Of a DNA stretch of 29,947 nt, positions 6,120-13,972 are shown in pieces (position 1 is the stretch's first letter; the number at the start of each line of letters is the position of its first letter). The notes under the pieces are model-generated. The model saw nothing but the letters and a program-made list of their open reading frames with translations. It had not been told where the DNA came from and did not search any database. The position numbers and the translations under genes were made by a program. The stretch lies in contig CAAGGG010000029.1 of the NCBI GenBank assembly GCA_900769355.1, forward strand, positions 1-29,947, read 5' to 3'. Origin of the DNA: Candidatus Gastranaerophilales bacterium (lineage in GTDB: Bacteria; Cyanobacteriota; Vampirovibrionia; Gastranaerophilales; Gastranaerophilaceae).

Positions 6120-7353
6120 CTATGGCAAACTTTCCCAATAACCTTTTGTTGGATCGTCAGGGTTTTGATTAATCAAAGCGTAGTATGAACAGCCGGTACC
6201 GTTCCCTGCTTGTTTTGACTTGATAGAACAAGGATCGCCATTAACAAAAGGGACCCCTAGATTTTCTAATTCTTCATCTGTATAAAGTTTATACATTTTG
6301 ATAGGTGCAAAATTGTCCTTTTTGTCTACTTTGAAGAAAAATATATCGTGTCCTAAAAGATTTGGACCTTTTATTCCATTCGTATCAACAACTATGAAAA
6401 TAGTTAATGCAGTAATTGTTAATGCAGAGCACATGCCGTTTGAAAGTTCATCTTGCAGACCTGTTAATGTATTGTCGCTTCCAGATATATAGTACGAGCG
6501 AGCTTGTGCATTTTTTGTGTAATTTTTTATTATAATATTTTTATAATTGCATTTCCCTATTACTTTCACTCCTGAATATTGGTAAAATTTCTTATAAAAT
6601 TCGCCAGCATTTGGATTTCTTTGGGTATCAGGGTTGTAATAAGCATAATATTCGGCTAACCCTTCTCCATCTTCACGTTTCATGTTAATTACACCTTGTG
6701 AAAAAGTTGAGTAAGCTTTTTTAAATCCGGTTTCAAGTTCTTTGTGTTTTATTTTGTTGATGATTGACGGAAGCGTCAAAGCTGCCACAACACCGATTAT
6801 GCCGAGGGTGATGAGAACTTCGGCAAGAGTGAAGGCAACTTTTTTTGCGGCTAAGCAGCTAGGAAGCCAAGCAACTAAGTTTTTAGATGTAGAAACTGGT
6901 TTAGATGCAAAGTCAAAGTAGGTCGGCATTGCTATGCCGACATCGGATTTAGATACAAAGATACCAAGAAGCTTAGATGCATGGTCTGTTTCGGAAAAAA
7001 TATTTTTGTCATCTTGAGCGATTCGCGAAAGATCTAATTGATTACTTGTCACAAAATTCTTAGGGATTAAATTATTGTTCCCCTCAGAATGACGATTATT
7101 TATAGGCTGGATTCCTTCGCTGTCGCTCGGAATGACGACTAATAGCGACTGTTCCTGTTCAGAATAACAATTTCGCTTAGCTGCTTCGCTTCCTAGCCGC
7201 CTAGCTGCTTTGGTAACAGACTTTGCCTCTATGCATCTTTGACTCTTGGCATCTAAAAATTTACACCAATGTCTGAGGTATGAACCAATGTTGTCGCAGA
7301 GGGCTACGTGCGTAGCACCGGGGGGGGGCAATCATGGAGTTATTATTAAACAT
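6120..7353 (-). CDS. type IV pilin-like protein with very long repeat-built pre-sequence; C-run at the start, out of frame as assembled
   Basis: The pilin frame is open from 7331 to the stop at 6120. The best start is ATG at 7353, 8 bases after GGGAGG. It reads MFNNNSMIA into nine C and is then out of frame, stopping 21 codons after the run. Eight (or eleven) C would give a 410-residue protein. The competing in-frame TTG 7331 has no ribosome site and follows a TGA directly. In the joined form residues 1-173 are a Ser/Asn-rich pre-sequence containing translated repeats (VVIPSDSEGIQPINN and others). Then come KKVAFTLAEVLITLGIIG, a mature part of about 237 residues, and the motif VDTNGIKGPNLLGHDIFFF. 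The pre-sequence is far longer than usual. Internal ATG codons could give shorter forms. Probably a phase-OFF pilin. Confidence 0.7.
7105..7139 (-). repeat. dispersed repeat, family B, inverted copy inside a pilin pre-sequence
   Basis: On the minus strand GTCGTCATTCCGAGCGACAG followed by CGAAGGAATCC, matching 2548-2582 and 29851-29887. It is read in frame as VVIPSDSEGIQ. Confidence 0.8.
7320..7328 (-). repeat. homopolymer tract of nine C (minus strand) at the start of pilin locus 3
   Basis: Nine G on the plus strand, read as C in the gene. The tract begins nine codons into the frame from ATG 7353. Eight or eleven C joins that start to the pilin frame. Confidence 0.93.
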
Positions 7354-7386
7354 TTCATTATCCTCCCTATTCTTAAACCTGTTTTT

Positions 7387-7415
7387 ATTATATATCATGT
7401 TTTGGATATTGTCAA
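7387..7415 (-). promoter_or_regulatory. consensus promoter of pilin locus 3
   Basis: On the minus strand a perfect TTGACA (7410-7415), 17 bases, and a perfect TATAAT (7387-7392). It overlaps the last codons of trmD and drives the gene starting at 7353. Confidence 0.88.
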
Positions 7416-8104
7416 GAGTTTTGGTGTTTGTATTTTTCATATAAATCAGGGCGTTTGGATTGTGTTCTTTTTAAACTTTCCTGTAAGCGAAATTCCGCAA
7501 TTTCTTTGTGGTTTCCATTTAATAGCACTTCAGGAACTGCCAGTCCTCTATATTCTCTAGGTTTTGTATAATGCGGATATTCAATCAAGCCGTTCGAAAA
7601 ACTGTCTTCATCAGCTGATTCTATTTTTCCTAATGTGCCTTCAATTTTTCGACTAACTGCATCAATTAGACATAGTGCCGGAAGTTCTCCACCGGTTAAA
7701 ACAAAATCTCCGATAGATATTTCTCGAGGCTTTATAATTTCTCGAATTCGTTCGTCAAACCCTTCGTAATGTCCACAAAGCATTACGATTTGGTCGAATT
7801 TTGCAAGTTCATTTACGATTTTATCCGTTAATGGTTCTCCCTGAGGTGAAAGCATTACAGTGAGCGAATTTTCACATTTTTCAATGCTTTCATAAGCATC
7901 AACATAAGGTTGTGCCATCAAAACCATTCCAGCACCGCCACCGTAAGGTGTATCGTCAACTTTTTTGTGTTTGTCTAGAGTGAAATCTCGAGGATTGACA
8001 GTGTTGACGCTCAAAATGTCTTTATCAATTGCACGTTTTAGAATACTGAATCCGCAACAGCCATCAACCATTTCAGGGAAAAGAGTCAATACGTCAAATC
8101 TCAT
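7412..8104 (-). CDS. trmD: tRNA (guanine-37-N1)-methyltransferase
   Basis: 230 residues. It methylates G37 next to the anticodon using S-adenosylmethionine and prevents +1 frameshifting. Recognised by MRFDVLTLFPEM at the N-terminus, DDTPYGGGAGMV, LCGHYEGFDERI and SIGDFVLTGGELPAL, which form the deep trefoil knot of SPOUT enzymes. The YPHYTKPREYRGLAVPEVLL tRNA-binding segment follows. The start overlaps the rimM stop by four bases, the classical rimM-trmD order. The C-terminus overlaps the promoter of the next pilin gene. Confidence 0.98.
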   Translation of the reverse strand: MRFDVLTLFPEMVDGCCGFSILKRAIDKDILSVNTVNPRDFTLDKHKKVDDTPYGGGAGMVLMAQPYVDAYESIEKCENSLTVMLSPQGEPLTDKIVNELAKFDQIVMLCGHYEGFDERIREIIKPREISIGDFVLTGGELPALCLIDAVSRKIEGTLGKIESADEDSFSNGLIEYPHYTKPREYRGLAVPEVLLNGNHKEIAEFRLQESLKRTQSKRPDLYEKYKHQNS

Positions 8105-8613
8105 TCGATTAATCCCTCGATGTTGTTGATGATGATTTTTTTGTCTTTTATGCTTACGTCTGTGACAATCGCTTTAACAAATGGAATTAGGACAATTTTT
8201 TTAGAATTTGTTTTGACTGAAAGAAGGTCACTTGCGCCATTATTTGATACTCCGACGACAAAACCTTTCTTTTCGCCATTTTGGTCGAAAACTTCAAGAC
8301 TAACGAGTTCATCTATCAGAAACTCGTCCTCTTCAAGGTTTTCTCGGATAGTTTCTTCTTCAACGTAAAGAAAAGCTCCTTTATATTCCAGAAGTTCATC
8401 AATCGAATTTATACCTTCAAATTGAACAAGGGCGATATTTTTGTGCAGTCTTGAATTTTTAATTATCAACGGAAGGTATTCGTTGTCTTTTTTCACGAAA
8501 ACTTTATCAAGTGAACAGAAAAAATCCTCTTGATTTTTAGTAAAACCAACTTTTGCTTCACCTTTTATGCCATGAAAATTAAGAATTTTGCCAACTGAAA
8601 CAAATTTTTTCAT
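8101..8613 (-). CDS. rimM: 16S rRNA processing protein RimM
   Basis: 170 residues, usual length. An assembly factor for the 30S subunit head that binds ribosomal protein S19. The N-terminal barrel begins FVSVGKILNFHGIKGEAKV (residues 4-22). The C-terminal PRC barrel includes DELVSLEVFDQNGEKKGFV and ends around IPFVKAIVTDVSI. It begins 5 bases after the zinc-ribbon protein gene and overlaps trmD, so the three are probably one transcript. Confidence 0.95.
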   Translation of the reverse strand: MKKFVSVGKILNFHGIKGEAKVGFTKNQEDFFCSLDKVFVKKDNEYLPLIIKNSRLHKNIALVQFEGINSIDELLEYKGAFLYVEEETIRENLEEDEFLIDELVSLEVFDQNGEKKGFVVGVSNNGASDLLSVKTNSKKIVLIPFVKAIVTDVSIKDKKIIINNIEGLIE

Positions 8614-8618
8614 ATCAA

Positions 8619-9818
8619 TTATGCTTCTTCTTCAACTTTTTTAGGTTTTCTTCCGCGTTTAGGTTTTTCAGCTGGAGCTTCTGCTGTTTCTTCTACTGCT
8701 GCTGCAACTTCAACTTTCACAGGTTCTTCTGCCGGAGTTTCTGTTTTTTCAGCATTAGCTTCGGCCTTGGCAGCTTCTTTGGCTTTCTTTTCTTCTTCTT
8801 TTTTCTTTGCGTTTTCAGCTATTTGTTTTTTATAATCTTCGGAAAGATCAGGTCTATCTTCGTTCCATCTGTTCAAGCCCATTTGAGAACGTATTAGCCC
8901 GATACCTACGTGAACTCTCCATTCGTCCATTTTTAACTGAGCTGCAATTATTTTGTGGCAACCGATTGGAGGCAATGGAAGTAATGGTTCATATAAATTC
9001 TTAATTGCAAACAATTGATCCGGAGAAATCGCCAATTTACGTTTAGGGAACGGCAATTTCGGCAACATCATTTTTTGTCTTACAAGGTTAATGCCAAAGA
9101 AAACTTTTCTTGGTTCCAAACCGATTTTTTCGCCGATAACTTCATGGCAATCAGGGTTTGGAAGAGGCAACATCATCTTGTACAACAATTCAATTTGTTC
9201 CAATTGTTCCTTGCTAACAAGCAATTGCTTAGGAGCTTTTCTTTGTTGTGGACGTCTGTTGAAATTGTTGTTTCTGTTAAATCCGTTCGGACGTCTGTTT
9301 TGATAGTTTCCTTGGTTGTTGTACCCACCTTGGTTTCTGTTATAACCGCCTTGTCTTTGATATCCGCCCTGATTACGATTTTGGAATCCGCTTCTATCAC
9401 CATAACCACCTTGGTTGCGATTGTTGTAGCCGTTTTGGTTTCTGTTGTTATAGCTACCTTGTCTTTGGTATCCGCCTTGATTACGGTTTTGATAACCGCC
9501 TCTATCGCCATAACCGCCTTGGTTACGATTGTTATATCTGTCTTGATTATAATTATTATAAGATCTTTGAGGTCTGTTGTAACCTTGTTGAGGCTGGTCA
9601 TTTCCACCTGCACTGTAATAACGCGGAACTTCATCATTTCCGCCAGCACTATATCCTTTTAAAGGTTCTTCTTTGGGAGCTTCCGGAGCAGCCGGCGCAT
9701 CTGATGATGGAGATACCATCATTTTCTTATCAGGATACAAACAATCCGGGCAAATTACTCTTTTGGGGTTCTTTGTTTCAAACTCACGACCGCATTTGAT
9801 ACATTTGTTTACATACAT
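8619..9818 (-). CDS. zinc-ribbon protein with Asn/Gln/Gly/Tyr/Arg-rich low-complexity region, two related helical domains and a basic tail
   Basis: 399 residues, family not recognised. Order: a four-Cys zinc ribbon (C6, C9, C23, C26); a Pro/Ala/Glu linker; residues about 79-193 of NRNQGGYGDR- and GGYQRQ-type repeats; two related segments at 197-256 and 260-319 sharing LYxxxLPLP, CHxxI, a conserved G-I-x-L-(V/I)-R helix and a proline end; a Lys/Ala/Glu-rich helix (about 330-365); and an acidic/Ala tail with PKRGRKPKK, resembling an AT-hook. The RG/NQ/Y composition is that of RNA-binding, phase-separating regions, and the basic tail suggests nucleic-acid binding; both are inferences. First gene of the operon with rimM and trmD, hinting at ribosome or RNA work. 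Start ATG encodes MYVNKCIKCG. Confidence 0.85.
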   Translation of the reverse strand: MYVNKCIKCGREFETKNPKRVICPDCLYPDKKMMVSPSSDAPAAPEAPKEEPLKGYSAGGNDEVPRYYSAGGNDQPQQGYNRPQRSYNNYNQDRYNNRNQGGYGDRGGYQNRNQGGYQRQGSYNNRNQNGYNNRNQGGYGDRSGFQNRNQGGYQRQGGYNRNQGGYNNQGNYQNRRPNGFNRNNNFNRRPQQRKAPKQLLVSKEQLEQIELLYKMMLPLPNPDCHEVIGEKIGLEPRKVFFGINLVRQKMMLPKLPFPKRKLAISPDQLFAIKNLYEPLLPLPPIGCHKIIAAQLKMDEWRVHVGIGLIRSQMGLNRWNEDRPDLSEDYKKQIAENAKKKEEEKKAKEAAKAEANAEKTETPAEEPVKVEVAAAVEETAEAPAEKPKRGRKPKKVEEEA

Positions 9819-9932
9819 AATAAAAGCCTCTTAATTAAAAAAATAACGTAATCTTTGGGTTAATACTAAAAATAAAGTAAAAATCCTCCTCAGTAATAAA
9901 AAATCGATTTCTAACTCTATATTAATACATGT

Positions 9933-9961
9933 ATTATAGCATGCTTTTAAATTTTTTGCAA
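9933..9961 (-). promoter_or_regulatory. promoter of the zinc-ribbon protein-rimM-trmD operon
   Basis: On the minus strand TTGCAA (9956-9961), 17 bases, TATAAT (9933-9938), with about 115 bases of leader before the start at 9818. A GAGGAGG-like sequence within the leader is too far from the start to be its ribosome site. Confidence 0.72.
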
Positions 9962-9971
9962 CTAGTAGGGA

Positions 9972-10319
9972 TTATTCAATCAAATCAATAAAGCTGTTGA
10001 CTTTTTTAAGATTGCTTTTAGACATAACATTCAATTTTGAGTTAATTTGATAAATTAAAGCACTTTTCCCGACATCAATTCGATAAGTGGAATTATCAAA
10101 AAAATAGCTTATAGGAATACAGAATACATTTGCAATAATCTCCATAGTTTCGGCAGAAGGTCTGGATTTGCCGTCCTCTGCTCTTGCAATAGTTCTTCTG
10201 TCCAATCCAACTTTTTCGGCAAATTGTTCTTGTGTTAATTTATTAGCACGTCTTAACATAAGAATTTTATCCGCAATATGACGGGTAGTTTGCAAACATT
10301 TTGATTGAATATTTTCCAT
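9972..10319 (-). CDS. XRE-family helix-turn-helix regulator
   Basis: 115 residues. Residues about 17-75 form a Cro/C1-type domain: IADKILMLRRANKLTQEQFA, then EKVGLDRRTIARAEDGKSRPS, then a helix leading to ISYFF. The remaining C-terminal part, with QINSKLNVMSKSNLKKVNSF, is helical and may dimerise. It is divergent from the gene at 10532 across about 210 bases of AT-rich DNA with partly symmetric TAATATT/AATATTA sequences, where it may bind. That regulatory link is inferred. No toxin or phage gene lies beside it. Confidence 0.85.
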   Translation of the reverse strand: MENIQSKCLQTTRHIADKILMLRRANKLTQEQFAEKVGLDRRTIARAEDGKSRPSAETMEIIANVFCIPISYFFDNSTYRIDVGKSALIYQINSKLNVMSKSNLKKVNSFIDLIE

Positions 10320-10478
10320 ATAGATAGATTAGCAACTTAATCTGCAAATTACTATGTAACAATTTTGTATATATGTAATATTTTGTCACGTTAAAAGTAA
10401 TATTAATTACCTAGTAATCCAATTAGAACAACATATCTTAGAATTATTAAGATTTGTAAATATATTCTAAATTCACTG

Positions 10479-10509
10479 CAATTTTTATCCCGCAAAACAC
10501 TTTATATAT
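10479..10509 (+). promoter_or_regulatory. promoter-like motif shared with 17997-18027
   Basis: CAATTTTT, then 12 bases, then ACTTTATATAT, 23 bases before the start at 10532. The same two blocks with the same 31-base overall length occur before the gene at 18047, and several spacer bases match too. No TTGACA-like box is placed correctly, so an alternative sigma factor or activator site is possible. Confidence 0.45.
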
Positions 10510-10531
10510 AAGTAATCAAAAGGAGGATATT

Positions 10532-11020
10532 ATGACATTTTTTGACGGACCACAATTAGGAGGTCCACATATGGATCCAAACGCACATGCACAAGTATAT
10601 GCAAAAGAAAACGGTATCAGTCTTGACGAGGCAAAAGCTCAATTAAGAGCAAAATTTGGCGACCCGCAAAAACCAAATTCAACTTTTGCACCAGAACCGC
10701 AAAATATTCCAAGCGGAGTAAGCGGACCTATTTTTACTTATCGTCCAGACGGAACAAATTATAGCTATAATCCAGCCGATTTTAGCATGCAGACTCCGCA
10801 AGATCTGGAAAAACTTGTCAGAAATGAAGCAAAGCGTATCGGAATGTCTGAGCAGGATTTTGCATTAGAATTAGGACTTCCGCCACGCGAAAAAGAAGAT
10901 AAAACAGAAATGCTTAAAAGTTTAGGAATTCCGCGGGAGATCATTGATAATGGAGATGATGCGATAAGAAAATACGCTGATGATCATGGTATTGATTTAC
11001 CTGCAAAAGAAAGAAAATAA
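10532..11020 (+). CDS. unrecognised small protein with two related short helical motifs
   Basis: 162 residues, ATG after AAAGGAGG at ideal spacing. No domain recognised and no signal peptide or membrane segment. Pro/Gly-rich linkers separate the helix YAKENGISLDEAKAQLRAKF (residues 24-43), a central helical stretch with DLEKLVRNEAKRIGMSEQDF, and a C-terminal KYADDHGIDLPAKERK that echoes the first helix. The helices look like small SAP- or UBA-like units but nothing fixes a function. It shares an upstream motif with the ADP-ribosyltransferase gene at 18047 and is divergent from an XRE regulator. Confidence 0.75.
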   Translation: MTFFDGPQLGGPHMDPNAHAQVYAKENGISLDEAKAQLRAKFGDPQKPNSTFAPEPQNIPSGVSGPIFTYRPDGTNYSYNPADFSMQTPQDLEKLVRNEAKRIGMSEQDFALELGLPPREKEDKTEMLKSLGIPREIIDNGDDAIRKYADDHGIDLPAKERK

Positions 11021-11024
11021 TTAA

Positions 11025-11040
11025 GGGGGCATTTGCCCCC
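11025..11040 (+). terminator. GC-rich hairpin between two small genes
   Basis: GGGGGCA-TT-TGCCCCC, a perfect 7-bp stem 4 bases after a stop codon. No proper T run follows (ACAAAATTTT), so it may be a weak terminator or an mRNA-stabilising hairpin between 10532-11020 and 11065-11406. Confidence 0.5.
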
Positions 11041-11064
11041 ACAAAATTTTAAGGAGAGTATAAA

Positions 11065-11406
11065 ATGACAGAAAATTTTGAAGATTGTCCGTTAAATCCG
11101 CCTGAAATGTCCCCAAAAACATTCTCATTAGACTCATTTGTTGAATGCAAAGATTTGCCCTGCTACAAAAAATTAACCGCCGGACTAGGTGTTAATTTAC
11201 CATTACCAAGTGACAGCACAAAAGTTACATTAGGAGCAGAAGCTCGTGTGAGTGTTTTCAACACCCCCAAAGGCACAAAAGTAACAAAGGGAGTTTTACC
11301 TGCATTGAGAGTAACACAAGAATTGGGCAAAAACGCACAACTTATGGCTCGAATATCGCCATCACCATCAGAATTTGCAAGAATTGGCGTCCAATTAAAG
11401 TTTTAA
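11065..11406 (+). CDS. unrecognised small protein, beta-rich
   Basis: 113 residues, ATG after AAGGAG. No recognised family. The N-terminal third has three cysteines (DCPLN, ECKDLPCYKK). The rest alternates polar and hydrophobic residues (LTAGLGVNLPL, VTLGAEARVSVF, LPALRVTQELG, ARIGVQLKF), as in antiparallel beta strands, and ends in Phe as outer-membrane strands often do. No signal peptide is visible, so outer-membrane location is not supported. It follows 10532-11020 after a hairpin and converges with dtd one base later. Confidence 0.7.
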   Translation: MTENFEDCPLNPPEMSPKTFSLDSFVECKDLPCYKKLTAGLGVNLPLPSDSTKVTLGAEARVSVFNTPKGTKVTKGVLPALRVTQELGKNAQLMARISPSPSEFARIGVQLKF

Positions 11407-11407
11407 A

Positions 11408-11845
11408 TCATTTTTCAAGCCAAAAAGTTACAGGGCCGTCGTTAACAAGCTCCACGTCCATCATTGCACGAAATTTGCCAGTTTGAACTTTGATATTTTT
11501 TTCTTTAAGTTTTTTTACAAAATATTCATACAATTCATTTGCGATGTCAGGAGTTGCTGCCTTATCAAAAGATGGACGAGTGCCTTTTTTGCAATCGCCG
11601 CATAGCGTAAACTGAGAAACAACAAGAATTTCTCCATCAACATCGGTTACTGACAAATTCATTTTGTCATTTTCATCTTCAAAAATTCTTAACTTAGTTA
11701 TTTTTTCGGAAAGTTTATCAGCGTTTTCTTCGCTATCGCATTTTTCAACGCCTAAAAATATCAAAATTCCTTTGTTTATTTTAGAGATTAATTCTCCGTC
11801 AACTGTTACAGATGCTCGTTTTACACGTTGTAGTAATGCTTTCAA
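11408..11845 (-). CDS. dtd: D-aminoacyl-tRNA deacylase
   Basis: 145 residues, full length. It removes D-amino acids (and Gly mischarged on tRNA-Ala) from tRNAs. Recognised by MKALLQRVKRASVTVDGE, then VVSQFTL followed by KKGTRPSF, and the C-terminal NDGPVTFWLE, carrying the cross-subunit Gly-Pro motif. The start codon is TTG, after TAGGAGAAAATAGG. It is the last gene of dnaA-ruvA-dtd, with only short gaps. Confidence 0.96.
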   Translation of the reverse strand: MKALLQRVKRASVTVDGELISKINKGILIFLGVEKCDSEENADKLSEKITKLRIFEDENDKMNLSVTDVDGEILVVSQFTLCGDCKKGTRPSFDKAATPDIANELYEYFVKKLKEKNIKVQTGKFRAMMDVELVNDGPVTFWLEK

Positions 11846-11863
11846 CCTATTTTCTCCTAAAAA

Positions 11864-12481
11864 TTATACGGACAATATTTTCAATGATTCTTTCAAAATT
11901 TCCTCAGCAGAAGCCTTATCGCTCAATGTTGCAAGAGCTTTTGAAATCGCATCTTGAATTTCTTTTCGTTCATAACCCAAAGATACAAGTACCATCTGTG
12001 CATCTTCAACCGCCTGATTATCCACTTGCGAAGGCTTGATTGACGAGATTTTGATAGGTTCTTTGGTTTGATAGTTCATTAATTTGTCTTTGAGTTCCAA
12101 AATGATTTTTTGTGCAAGTTTAGGTCCAACACCTTTGGCACGAGTAATTTCTTTATAATTCCCATCTATTACAAAACCAATAAGTTCTGATGATTCAAAC
12201 TCATCTAGCAATGTTAGAGCCATTTTTAGCCCGACGCCAGAAACAGAGGTCAAGATATTGAAAATATCTCTGTCTTCTTTGTGTAGAAAACCGCACAAAC
12301 TCATCTTGTCTTCTCTGTGAACCAATACTGTATAAATTTTTATCTCATCTCCGGTCGCTTCATTGAAATCCCTTGTTGAAACTTCCAAAAGATAACCGAT
12401 ACCAGCTGTTTCTACTGTCAAAAAAGTCCCTTTGCTGGTATTAGTTTTATTCGCTAAAATACCCTTTATATAATCGTACAT
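11864..12481 (-). CDS. ruvA: Holliday junction DNA helicase subunit RuvA
   Basis: 205 residues. It binds four-way junctions and loads the RuvB motor. Visible: the N-terminal OB fold (MYDYIKGILANK to about 62), helix-hairpin-helix segments with LTSVSGVGLKMALTLL and RAKGVGPKLAQKIILELKDK, a flexible linker, and the C-terminal RuvB-binding domain (about 155-205, VSLGYERKEIQDAI). ATG follows GAGGGGAAA. It is 21 bases after dnaA and 18 before dtd on the same strand; ruvB and ruvC are not in the window. Confidence 0.97.
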   Translation of the reverse strand: MYDYIKGILANKTNTSKGTFLTVETAGIGYLLEVSTRDFNEATGDEIKIYTVLVHREDKMSLCGFLHKEDRDIFNILTSVSGVGLKMALTLLDEFESSELIGFVIDGNYKEITRAKGVGPKLAQKIILELKDKLMNYQTKEPIKISSIKPSQVDNQAVEDAQMVLVSLGYERKEIQDAISKALATLSDKASAEEILKESLKILSV

Positions 12482-12502
12482 TTTCCCCTCTCAATCAGGA
12501 AT

Positions 12503-13906
12503 TTAATCATCTTTACTATTTTCTATACTGCGTCTGATTTCTCTAATAGAGCTTTCAAGCTCTTTGTTGGTGCGTAATTCTTCTCTGATTTTTTCATAAG
12601 AATAAAGCATGGTTGTATGTTTTTTATTAAAGAATTCCGCAATGCTTTCAAAGCTTTTTTCTGTTAATTCTCTTGACATATAAACTGCAATATGTCGAGC
12701 TGATGACACTCTTTGGTTTCTTGCAGAGCTTAAAAAGTCTTTTAGCGAAACGCCGTAATATTCACCAACAGCACGCGCAACTTTTTCTATTGTAAGTTCA
12801 CTATGAATTCGTTCACAGTTTAATACTTTTCTGGCAAATTCGATTGTAATATCAGCTTGTTCGATATCTGCGTATGCACTAACTTTATTGAAAGCACCTT
12901 CAAGTTCTCGAACATTGTTTACATAATTTTTTGCAATATATTCCAAAACATCAAAACCGACCTTAATTCCGGCTTGTTCTGCAAGGTTTGCGATAATTGC
13001 TACACGAGTTTCAAAATCAGGTGGTGTTATATCAACCATCAAGCCCATTTCAAAACGCGTTCTTAGTCTATCCGGAAGCGTTGGGATATCCTTTGGAAGC
13101 CTATCAGACGTGATAACTATTTGTTTATTTTTATTGAGCAAGCTGTCAAAAGTGTGAAATATTTCTTCCATTGTTCTTGTTTTACTCTCAACAAATTGAA
13201 TATCGTCAATCAATAAAACGTCTACATTTCTGTATTTTTGACGAAATTTATCCATACGGCTGTTTCTGTCGTTCCCACCAAATTGGATATTTTTGATTAA
13301 TTCGTTGGTATACTCTTCGGTTTTAATATATTTAACTTTTAGTTTCGGTTTATTAAAAATAACAAAATGCCCAATCGCTTGCATAAGGTGGGTTTTGCCA
13401 AGTCCAGAAGCCCCATAAATAAATAGTGGATTGAATTTTTTTGCAGGACTTTGAGCAACAGCAAGAGCAGCTGCATGTGCGAAACGATTGTTTTCGCCTA
13501 CTACAAAATTCCCGAATTTATATTTAAGGTTCAAATTTGCCGATGATTGCATCTGGGCAAGGTTATTCAAACCCTTGTCTTCATCGGTTTCTTGCTGAAT
13601 TTGTTTGTTTTTTTGAAGTTCTTTTTTCTTTTCTTTTTGATACTTATCGGCAAGTTCCGGATCAAATGCAATATGATAACTTACATCTTTGTTAAAAATT
13701 TTTTTTAATGCACTTAAAATTTGCTCATTGTAGTTAGCTTTAAGAACTTGTGGCGCAAGCGCATGTGCAGAATACAGCGAAAATACATTTCCATCATAAT
13801 CCGCCGGTTCTAAGCCACCGAGCCACATCTTAGCCGGTGCGGGTAAAGTTTCATTAAGCTCTTCCTTGATCTTATCCCAAAGATTTTTTACTTCCGAAAT
13901 ATCCAT
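12503..13906 (-). CDS. dnaA: chromosomal replication initiator DnaA
   Basis: 467 residues. It binds oriC DnaA boxes and melts the origin as an ATP filament. Domain I is at about 1-80 and a charged linker at 85-120. The AAA+ core has Walker A GASGLGKT at 165-172, Walker B VDVLLIDDIQF and sensor 1 QIVITSDRLPKD. Domain IV holds the DNA-binding signature with SSARHIAVYMSRELTEKSF and HTTMLYSYEKI. No clear Shine-Dalgarno precedes the ATG. dnaN and gyrase genes are absent here and no cluster of DnaA boxes is visible beside the gene, so it does not mark an origin in this window. Confidence 0.98.
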   Translation of the reverse strand: MDISEVKNLWDKIKEELNETLPAPAKMWLGGLEPADYDGNVFSLYSAHALAPQVLKANYNEQILSALKKIFNKDVSYHIAFDPELADKYQKEKKKELQKNKQIQQETDEDKGLNNLAQMQSSANLNLKYKFGNFVVGENNRFAHAAALAVAQSPAKKFNPLFIYGASGLGKTHLMQAIGHFVIFNKPKLKVKYIKTEEYTNELIKNIQFGGNDRNSRMDKFRQKYRNVDVLLIDDIQFVESKTRTMEEIFHTFDSLLNKNKQIVITSDRLPKDIPTLPDRLRTRFEMGLMVDITPPDFETRVAIIANLAEQAGIKVGFDVLEYIAKNYVNNVRELEGAFNKVSAYADIEQADITIEFARKVLNCERIHSELTIEKVARAVGEYYGVSLKDFLSSARNQRVSSARHIAVYMSRELTEKSFESIAEFFNKKHTTMLYSYEKIREELRTNKELESSIREIRRSIENSKDD

Positions 13907-13972
13907 ATAAATATATTACTATAAAAATATTATACATGTTACACCAATATACCTAGCAAAAAATTTACTCAA

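Noticed and set aside
9260..9600. Tandem DNA repeats suggestive of a CRISPR array
   Set aside because: The period follows codons of NRNQGGY-type peptide repeats, units are short and variable, and no spacers or cas genes exist.
9015..9662. Long open frames (215 and 158 codons) overlapping the Asn/Gln/Gly/Tyr-rich region of the zinc-ribbon gene
   Set aside because: They are shadows produced by the regular codon repeats of the real gene; low-complexity products with no start signals.
9819..9932. Riboswitch in the leader of the zinc-ribbon operon
   Set aside because: AT-rich leader without recognisable aptamer motifs or an expression-platform hairpin.
12503..13972. Origin of replication next to dnaA
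   Set aside because: No cluster of TTATCCACA-type boxes, no dnaN neighbour; only one near-match lies inside ruvA.
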